Below are positions 56,431-64,000 of a DNA stretch of 64,000 nt, piece by piece. Positions within the stretch are counted from its first letter, which is position 1. Every line of letters starts with the position of its first letter. A model generated the notes under the pieces. The model saw only the letters and a list, made by a program, of their open reading frames with translations, did no database searches and had not been told where the DNA came from. The position numbers were made by a program, and so were the translations under genes. Source of the stretch: Cycas panzhihuaensis (lineage: Eukaryota > Cycadophyta); contig CM041465.1 of assembly GCA_023213395.1 (NCBI GenBank), positions 242,303,741 to 242,367,740 of the forward strand, in the 5' to 3' direction.

Positions 56431-57090
56431 TCTCTATATAGACAATTGATCAAAAGTCTAATTTACCCCATAGTTACATGACTAAACATTTCCTATGTAA
56501 TTGATATAGTTTCTAAATTTATGGAAAATCCCAAAATACCTCACTGGAACGCTGCAAAAAGAATCTTGCAGTATTTAAAGGGAACCATAAATCTTAGATT
56601 AGAATACAGAAAGGATAACAATATGTAGCTAACATGATTTTATGATTCAAACTAGGTTGGAGATATAACAGACAGAAAATTAATATCAGGATATTAATTC
56701 TTTTTAGGAATGTCCTTAATTTCCAAGAGCAACACACAGTTACTTTATCTTCAATAGAGGCTGAGTATAAGTCAATAATCAATGCATCGTGTGAAGTAGT
56801 TTGGATCAAATAACTTCTTAAAGACCTTGGATAAGAACAGATAGTACCTACTCAGTTATTCTGTGATAATCAAAGTACAGTCAAAATGACCAAGAATCTA
56901 GTGTTGCATGGAAGAACCAAGCATATAGAAGTGCATCACCATTTCATCAGGGAAAAAGTATAGAATAAAGAAGTTGAACTCCTATATTACACATCATGAA
57001 ATCAAAATGTTGATATCCTCACCAAACCTCTTAGCAGAGAAAATTTTATTAGCTTTAGAAATCATCTAGGACTAAAACAGATAAAACATT
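56431..57090 (+). pseudogene. copia RNase H, element E
   Basis: PKIPHWNAAKRILQYLKGTI, NLRLEY, KLISGYxFFLG, then KYIEVHHHFIREKV, NVDILTKPLSRENF and the final HLGLKQ. The core FYDSN block has the catalytic-strand Asp, and stops are frequent. It ends just before the polypurine tract, as in complete copia elements. Confidence 0.85.
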
Positions 57091-57099
57091 AAGAGGGGG
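57091..57099 (+). other. Polypurine tract, element E
   Basis: AAGAGGGGG directly before the right LTR (which begins TATAAAAGG, probably from TG). Confidence 0.8.
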
Positions 57100-57300
57100 T
57101 ATAAAAGGTAATGTTTTATTTAGAGTAATGTTTTATCTAGGATATCTAAAGTTTCTTATAAGGGTCATGTATCATTACCCCATTTCACCTTCAAAATGGA
57201 ACAATCTCATTAAGTAGTTACCATTTCTCCCGTACACTTTGAATTGTATTTATGCATTTGTAAATGATCAATAAAGACATAGGAGAGAATCCTTTTGATA
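57100..57300 (+). repeat. 3' LTR of copia element E
   Basis: Matches the left LTR and contains a small internal echo (GTAATGTTTTATTTA / GTAATGTTTTATCTA, about 57,108-57,142) absent there. Ends CTTTTGATA. Confidence 0.85.
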
Positions 57301-58600
57301 GAAAGGTGATAACAATGACAGTGAAGGATTCCCTATTAGAAAAAGGGTATGAGAAGAGATATGTGAATGATGGTTTACTAATTTATAAGGGAACTATAAT
57401 CAATTGAAACAAACTTTCTAGAAGAGTAGATTAAAGAAATCTTATCTAAAAGCCTACCCAAACAGACTGGGTTCTCATTCACTCAACACAAAAGTAATAT
57501 TGAATGCCCACAAACTAGATGGAACTTAAGAATCTAACTAGTCATAGTTTATCTCTCATTAACCATACTTCTAAGGAAAGTCCTTTTATTGAAGCACAAA
57601 GAATGGACTATCATAGTTTTTAGGTTCATTAACAAGTGACTTTTCAAAGCCTTAGGACTACCATAGTTTTGACTCATTAGTAGGTGACTTTTTAGAGCCT
57701 TTTGTCATAGTTTAAACTCATTAATAGGGTGAAGGACTTTGAAACTTGATTGCCATAGTTTAAGCTCATCAATAATAAGATTTTAGAGTGTTTCCCATTA
57801 TAGTTTAGGCTCTTTAATAGGTAAAAGGACTTAGAGCATTTTAGAGATAAGGGTGAAAGTTGATCTGAAAGAAAATGAATGAAAGATGTAGCATTCAAGT
57901 CTCTAAAGGGCTCCATGAAAGATAAATGTATTAAAGTTAATAATTGAGCCTAATAAGTAAAAGATGAATTATTTCATTATTCCAAAGTGATTTTATTTGG
58001 GAATGATGATTGTAGAAGAATAAAATTCACTTAGATAGATCTAATGGATGAAATAAAAACTTTCTATTCAGAAAAGAGAGAAAAGTCCCCCTTTTTATTA
58101 AGAAAATGATGAATATTAAATTTTATTTTTACAAGAGGGAGTTAAAAATTTGAGTTATCCGAGGGCCTTTTCTCTCATTTTTCGAGATGATCTAGAGCTA
58201 TTTCAGTGGAGGATCAACTCTAAGAGAGAGATATCAAGATGATGTAGTAGGGAGCTAGATATCTTGTGAGTTCATTTCATAATTTTTTTAAAATTAAATT
58301 TCATGGTTAAAAATGTGAATTTATAGTGTGAAAATTGTAAAAGTAGATTTTAAAATGTGAGAACTATGTCAAAAATATAATCAGATGGTTAATAGTATAA
58401 TTAGGGAAATTATATTTTGGACAACAAATCATGGTTTTTATTATGAAGTTACATTTTTTTAATAGATAGTTACATTTTAAACTTGCTACATTTTTGAACT
58501 TGACAAAAAGAAAATTAAAAATTAAAGTTTTTATAACATAAAAATCAAATCTTAATGTAATTTTTTTTATATGATACAACCTCTGAAGAGGGTAGATACA
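57301..58600. other. AT-rich DNA right of element E, no gene
   Basis: By position this continues the C LTR, but I found no aligned counterpart. It contains a degenerate minisatellite (57,543-57,850) and otherwise AT-rich DNA, with no supported frame. Confidence 0.4.
57543..57850. repeat. Degenerate minisatellite, units of about 43-50 bp
   Basis: CATAGTTT...CTCATTAATAGG...ACTTTTAGAGCC-like units begin near 57,543, 57,612, 57,662, 57,705, 57,754 and 57,799. Read on the minus strand, it repeats SLNY about every 16 residues, which is a by-product. Confidence 0.85.
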
Positions 58601-58639
58601 TGAGAAAATGAATAGTTGGCCATTGGGGAGATAGTTGGA

Positions 58640-59620
58640 TAGTTAGATAAGGTGGATTAGGCTATGTTACAAACTTGTAGTCTATTTAGAGTGAGTGGGT
58701 CGATACATCCAATAATGGACTATGAGATATTACATGATGTTATTAACTATTGGATCCCAAGATAAAATGTTTTTAGGATACGGGTGACTAGAGACATACA
58801 GATCATTCTAAGAGATGTAGGGAGGATATTGGGAGTGAGTTGGCATGGAGAGAGGATTAGACTTAACAGAGTAGTGGATGATGAGTCCCACATGACTTGC
58901 AACTAGTACTTGACTAGCTTTGCTAACTAGTTTAGTCCTTACAGCATATCTATCAAGGCAATACAAATAGAAGAGGGGATCCCTATTATATAGAGGATAA
59001 TTACCCTTATTAATATGTATAGGATTACTAGAATCTAAAAATTCATAGGGGTTCCAACTCAGTGGGCAGGAGTGGTAAGGAGGTGTGAGTAGGGAGTTTA
59101 GATGAACCAGGGGCAATACATAGTAGATAGTATGTTAGGAGGTAGGGTATGAGAGGATTCTCATACAGCTTGATCTTTATGTGTTGGTTATACAATTATA
59201 TTCCTTTAATAAGACTAGAAGGAGAACTAAGAGAGCTAACAGTTATGGATCTAAGGATGAATAGGTGGCATATGAGAGCTCAAATCCATAACAAGATAAC
59301 TATCATGGTGAGGATGATTCATACCCATCGATTGAGTAGAATGACTAAGAGGTAGCTAGTACAGAATGTATACAAAGGGTTGCCAATGTGGAGTGATGAT
59401 GAGGTAGATATAATAGAGAGATAAATAGAAGAGGCCCCTTCATTGGTAGAGGGAGAGGGAGAGGGAGAGAGAGAGGAGGCAAAGGTGGGAGAGATAATGG
59501 AGGTAGTGGCAAGATAGGTCAAAGAGAGAGAGGAGAGGCATTAACTAGCAAAGAAGAGGGAGGGAGTCAATAGGTGCTCAAGAGAGTAGGTGGAGCACTA
59601 AGTGCAGGTAGAGGAAGCTC
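58640..59620 (+). pseudogene. Third PMD-like fragment
   Basis: AMLQTCSLFRVSGSIHPIMD, YEILHDVINYWIPR, NVFRIRVTRDIQIILRDVGR and ILGVSWHG follow the A and B pattern (L-x-x-C-x-L-x-x-V, D-x-x-L-x-D-V, W, F, I-I-L-R-D-V-x-x-I-L-G-V). They continue into EEGIPII, INMYRITRI and WAGVVRRCE, parallel to RGIPV...VRRYE of B. A later Glu-rich part includes a GGGAGA-type run at 59,449-59,478. It is a more distant copy than A and B are to each other. Confidence 0.7.
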
Positions 59621-60980
59621 CATATAGAGCATGAATCTAGGTTTAATAGATGAGCAAAGGAGAGGATGAGGTAGGAGTAGAGTATGAGAGGGGGAGCCTA
59701 CCTAAGAGGCTCCCAAGGAGCCTCAAAGAGAGGGAGTCTCATAGCCTAAGGAGAAGATGATAGCAAAGCCAACAAGAGGAGGTGAGCCAAGGGGTATGTC
59801 AATTAATTAATTTTAAATGCATTAAATTATATTACTTCTTGATTATTTACTCATTATCTAAGGGACTAATCACAATTGAAATGTTTTCTATGGATAAATA
59901 ATGAGAGCATGACTCTAGTAGAGGTGAGGAGGACACCAGACTTGATGTTCCCTTACATACCTACATTAGAGGAGGTTTCAACATGGAATATAGTATATTG
60001 TACACTCCTGAGACACCTTATTAACCACTTTAATTATGCACTTTGATCTTAAGACATATTCCTAGATATGAGGGTAGAGATAAGATAATAGGAGTCAAAG
60101 CTCAAGGTAATTAAGGATGAGAGATGTCATTTATACAGAATGACATTAGCACAAGTAGGAGTACAAGATACTCCATCAGGGAGTACTACGATACAACAAG
60201 GATGACATCTTCCACCATGTAAGGAGTTTACACATGGATGGACTCCAGATAGAGGAGAGAGGATAGAGCAAGGTCATTACATTAGTCATCACAAGGTCAT
60301 CACATCAGTTGATTATTTCTCAAAAGGGTCTTAAGTGAACTTTAAATTAGATCACTTAAGTGAAATGCACTTTTATATGCATTATGGGTAATTTTATTTT
60401 ACCTAATTCTAATGATCCCTCTCCCAATATAAAATTAAAATCTCAATGGAGGAGGCTCATTCTTACCTCCCCATTTTATGAGAGCTACTCTTTTTCTCTT
60501 AAGTCTCTCTTACTCTTATGTTTGCCTTTGTGTTTAGTACATAGAGATGAAGGATAGATCCACTCTTTTCACTAGGAACACAAGAGAGATCTCATTAGGG
60601 CTCACATAGATGAATGTATTATGTAAGTATAGAGAGGGACAAGAGGGAGATGTGAGGCATTTTGTGAGCCTTAACTATTGTATCATGAGTCACGTGAGTG
60701 ATGGATGTACTATTTTCTCTTATATATGTATATATATTGATCACTTTTCTTCAAACCTTGTGTACAATGGATGATTAACTCTAAACTTTTTTCCCCCTTA
60801 TTCACATTTTTATAAATTAAACATGATATACATTCATCAATATGACAATCCATGAAAACATGTAATAATTTTACATATTTTCTTCTTTTTTGTTCTTTTG
60901 TCTCTTTTTTTTTCACTAGTATATACATGGTAGTTTATACTTATTATAGAGTGATAGTTTATACTTATTACAAAGTGAGG
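59621..60980. other. No gene seen; mixed low-complexity DNA
   Basis: The first part may be the tail of the PMD-like unit (donor-like GAGGAG|GTGAGCC near 59,786). From 60.3 kb on it is AT-rich, with ATATAAAA at 60,425-60,432 and pyrimidine runs near 60,885-60,915. A 24-bp tandem duplication (60,929-60,976, TAGTTTATACTTATTAYARAG) closes it. A candidate polypurine tract, GGCTGGGGGTA on the minus strand (60,981-60,991), lies beside the RNase H fragment, so an LTR could start here leftward. Confidence 0.4.
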
Positions 60981-61003
60981 TACCCCCAGCCAAAAGATGA
61001 AAG

Positions 61004-61410
61004 TCAATCTAAATAATCATCTAAGATAGAAGAGACAAGACCATTAGCTTCAGTATTAAAATTCTGAGGAATGTATTAGATAGTGATTGAAGAGAATAAT
61101 TACATCAATGATGAAGCTTAATGGTGAAGGAGAAGGAGTTATGAAGAGTGCACCTAATATATCCCAACTAATTGATAGAATACAATATGAGAATTAGAAT
61201 ATATGATGATAGGTTGAAGTTAAAAATGAGAAATACCAGATAAGGATCCAATAATGGTAAAATATTTAGCTTTATTATTAGTTACTCTAGGTATAAATAG
61301 AACAATGGAGAGGAGAGGATTTCTCAATTGGTCATAGATCACCCAAGTAGTAGTAGACGGTCATGGGTTGCCTATGCTACCTCCATTAGTGAATATACTC
61401 AATGCCATGG
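61004..61410 (-). pseudogene. Distal-type RNase H, third copy
   Basis: The minus translation gives LSIFTNGGSIGNP, TTTWVIYDQLRNPLLSIVLF, RVTNNKAKYFTIIGSL and, at the end, IPQNFNTEANGLVSSILDDY, then TGA. It matches the A and B distal RNase H in length and pattern. Asp in DGGS is Asn and Glu in KAEY is Lys. It ends cleanly with a stop and a purine-rich stretch, as expected of the last coding piece of such an element. Confidence 0.8.
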
Positions 61411-61642
61411 GAAGATAGGACTAGTATTTAGAGATGGTGTGATAAATGAAGGAGAGTGCAAAAATCAATCAATAAGGAGAAAATAGTAAATGAGATTAGT
61501 TCTAACTATATTGAGGAAAAAGAGAAATCATAAGTGGGATGACTATGATCGACAAGAATAAAAAGTGTTTGATCATAACTAAAGCCATAGTGGACCCAAG
61601 TAGCTAGACTAGAACATCTTAAATGACTCATCTAAATGAATC
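61411..61642. other. Spacer before LTR G, no gene
   Basis: Position-wise comparable to A 18,346-18,560, but too diverged to align with confidence. Probably leader DNA of the RNase H fragment, cut by LTR G. Confidence 0.35.
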
Positions 61643-64000
61643 TAGATTCGCATCTACGGGATTGTCTTCTATGCTTAGAAGGAAATAGACTATGAATGGT
61701 AGTGGTCAGGTTATGGATGGGATCCTAATGGCAAGAAAGAACATCACGCAGGGCATTCGTACATCAGAGCGCAAGTTCAGTACCCACGAATGGTGCCCAA
61801 TTACCTTAGGGTAGTCTTCAGAAAGAGGTCGCAAGGCAAGGCCTTAGGTTTCCCTAAAGGAGGAGGCCCACTTACCCCTTGGATGGCCAGGAAGAGGAGG
61901 GGGGACTCTAGAAGGTTGCATCTTCTCACAGGAGGGAGAAGGCAATGTACAAGTAGGTGCGTGTGATATGTGATGACCTAACTCAAGTAGGAGAGGGATG
62001 TAGACTAGGATTAGGTTATTACATAGTATGTCAAGCAAGAGTACGGGAAGTATCAAAGGCAAGACTAAGGGACAAATCGTCTTACGTATGGATGAGATGG
62101 GGCTTAAAGAAAATGTGGCTCACATCTAAGTCCTATCTACATACGAAGTAAATGAATACGAAAAGAAAAGAGCTTATGAATGCAAGAGATGCATTCATTT
62201 CCCTTTTGTTTCTTATGTGACTTAGCATGCAAAGTTTGTAAATAAACGTCAAAAAGCACAAAAAGAGATAAGAAAGGGAGGAGGCATACCTGGGAATGAA
62301 GCGTGGTTGAAACGTCGCACCCTTCCGCTCCTTTCACACTCGTCCACTTGAACTCCCCGCGTGGGTGTGGGGCTAGTTGGAAATGGTTGCCAGAATGCAT
62401 GAGGGGCTTCCTTACCTTCCTCGATATATGAAAGTAAAATAGCGAAAAAAAGGAGACAAGGAAGAAATTGAAAGCACCGCTAGCAAAGGGCTTACTGATC
62501 AAAAGGTCCACCTCTTCCATGTTTTCGCCACCGTAAACCTGTCAATCACAAGAAAAGGTTTCTCCCTTCCAGAGAAGGGGGCTGCCAGGTACGTCTAATA
62601 TGTATATAGATGTAAAAGATGGCTAATAAATCAAGCTAAAAAGTAATGCACTCTACTCTAAAAACCACTGAACAAATCTCAGATCTAGGGAACGCTAAGC
62701 AATAACTAAGATAGGAAGGTTAGCCTCATAATGGCCAACCTACCCGTAAATACCTCCACATAGCCTCAATGGGAAAAGACAAGAGTGTGATGGCTATTCT
62801 GGATAGCAAGTAGAAGAGATAACAAACCAACGGGATGGTGCACGGGTAGACCCAAGGGACGAGGTGCTACGGATAGTAAATCATCATGCTGGGGCAAGCT
62901 AAAGATCAAAACTGAACTGGGATGGGTTTTTAGGGCTTATGTGACACCAAAAACCTGAGGGTGTAGGTCTAAAACTAGTATGGTAAGGGCTACCGATGTT
63001 GATTTTAGAACTGAGATAAGCCTCTCCCTATCCCTAACCTAACTCCAAAGGGAGGCACAGAGCAGAAGAGGAAGGAAGGGAAGGGTAAACCCTTGGGGAG
63101 AAGTCCAACAAGGGGATAGATCCTACCTTTCTCCCTTCACCCAACCTTATGCAACCCTCTTACGTAGCCACCTTAGAGTAGGCTTGCAGGAAAAGAGAGG
63201 AAAAATAGTGTAGGATAGGAAGTAAAGAGACAAGCTCCTCCTGAATGAAAATAGAGGAGCAAAAATTGACCAAAGAACTTCTCATAAAGGAAAGAAATCA
63301 TAGGAAAACCTAAGGGACATTGAAAGGGTACCTATAGGGCAGAAGAGGAGAGTCTTCTTCTACTAAAAACTAGAGGAAAAACTTGTGTCAAGAGGGCACT
63401 TTAGACCTGGGTTAAAAGGGAGGCAAAACATAGACACTGCTCTTAGTTCCTAGAGCTTGCTTGCTTGCGTGCTGAGAGTATTCTCCTTCCATAGAAAGGA
63501 CCTGCAAAGGGAAGCTTAGAGCCATTGTAGTAGGGCCTGAGACATAGTAGATGCATCTGTGGAAGAGGAGCCAGAGCAGAGGAGCAGATCTAAAGGAGAT
63601 TATAGAACATAAGGAGGAGTAGAGAGCAAAAATAAGTGAAGAAGAGAGTAAAATGAATTCATTTTTGGGTTTTATACTCATCCCAACCCTAAACAAACTA
63701 TTAGGGTTACGGTGGGTGTGAGTAATCGAAGGCACCATGTGGCAATTCTACAAAAAGAGCGAGAATTACCACGACGGATTTAAAAAATAAATTTAGATAG
63801 TTACACCACAGTAAACTTCACAGTACCATGGTAAACTTTGCGATACCACTGAGTTTGCAGTGGTGCGGGACTAAAAGAGAAAATAAAGATAAAACCAAGG
63901 CCTAGAGCCAAACAACGGGGTGTGCAGAGACCTGGCAGGCTAGGAGCTCATGGCCAGGTGGCTGGAAAGTGGCCGAAAGAGAGAAACAAGTCTCAGAGAG
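61643..64000 (-). repeat. LTR G, A/B-related, cut by the window edge
   Basis: It begins TAGATTCGCATCTACGGGAT, parallel to TGGAGCCGTGTCTGCAGGAT of LTR A. It holds the conserved leader block (61,747-61,802), the donor-like GGAAGGTAAGGAAGC on the minus strand (about 62,405-62,420) and the TATA box. No primer site precedes it at the left, so it is probably the 3' LTR of an element extending right, or a solo LTR. Frames inside (61,844-62,062, 62,137-62,520, 63,412-63,738) are not shared with other LTRs. Confidence 0.8.
63670..63676 (-). promoter_or_regulatory. LTR TATA box, G
   Basis: GAGTATAAAACCC on the minus strand, after AACCCTAATAGTTTGTTTAGGGTTGGGAT, the same layout as in H and B. Confidence 0.65.

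Larger units (their letters stand above)
52067..57300 (+). mobile_element. Ty1/copia element E with short LTRs
   Basis: LTRs of about 0.2 kb enclose a TGGTATCAAAGC primer site, gag with two knuckle remnants, protease, integrase, RT and RNase H in copia order, then AAGAGGGGG. It is complete in layout and entirely decayed. It lies inside the LTR of element C. No matching target duplication could be recognised at the edges I chose, so those are good to a few bases on the left. Confidence 0.88.

Noticed and set aside
57543-57850. Repeat array considered as CRISPR-like
   Set aside because: Units are contiguous and degenerate with no unique spacers; the window is a plant genome.
61957-63738. Frames in the right-edge LTR
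   Set aside because: Not conserved in the corresponding parts of LTRs A and B; these are non-coding LTR.

Overview
The window looks like nuclear DNA from a plant with a large, repeat-rich genome. I see no host gene, rRNA, tRNA or CRISPR. Almost everything is nested, decayed LTR retrotransposons. Old insertions, visibly diverged LTR pairs, 15-16.5 kb Ty3/gypsy elements and many C-to-T or G-to-A changes (Gln CAG to TAG, Trp to TAG or TGA, Cys to Tyr, Asp to Asn) fit a heavily methylated genome with slow turnover. A gymnosperm is my best guess, but this is inference.

Layout. 1-6.1 kb: minus-strand gypsy element D (RNase H, RT, protease, gag; integrase lies off the left edge). 6.1-8.9 kb: its 5' LTR or leader. 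8.9-9.3 kb: plus-strand integrase tail of a second gypsy lineage. 9.29-13.84 kb: plus-strand copia element F, which entered that integrase. 13.84-14.74 kb: plus-strand gypsy LTR (H) that cut F's RNase H. 14,736-29,625: complete minus-strand element A with target duplication GAGAG. 29.9-35.2 kb: protease-gag part of old element C and the start of its 5' LTR. 35,220-51,717: complete minus-strand element B with target duplication GATTC, sitting in C's LTR. 52.07-57.30 kb: short-LTR copia element E in the remainder of that LTR. 57.3-61.6 kb: AT-rich DNA with a minisatellite, then a plant-mobile-domain-like fragment (+) and an RNase H fragment (-). 61,643 to the right edge: another LTR (G) related to those of A and B.

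The most interesting system is in A and B. On the element sense strand they carry gag, protease, RT, gypsy RNase H and integrase. Beyond integrase, about 4 kb away and just before the 3' LTR, lies a second RNase H of the archaeal/bacterial-like type that marks Tat-lineage gypsy elements. Between integrase and this distal RNase H, on the opposite strand, both carry a gene resembling the plant mobile domain (PMD). That antisense unit keeps in both copies a TATA box, an in-frame phase-1 intron with GT-AG ends, a PMD-like domain and an acidic, coiled-coil-like tail. Introns read antisense to the genomic RNA would survive retrotransposition, which may explain their persistence.

All coding regions are broken by stops and frameshifts, so protein entries are typed as pseudogenes. 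Domain limits are by eye, good to about 50-100 bases unless an exact edge is argued.
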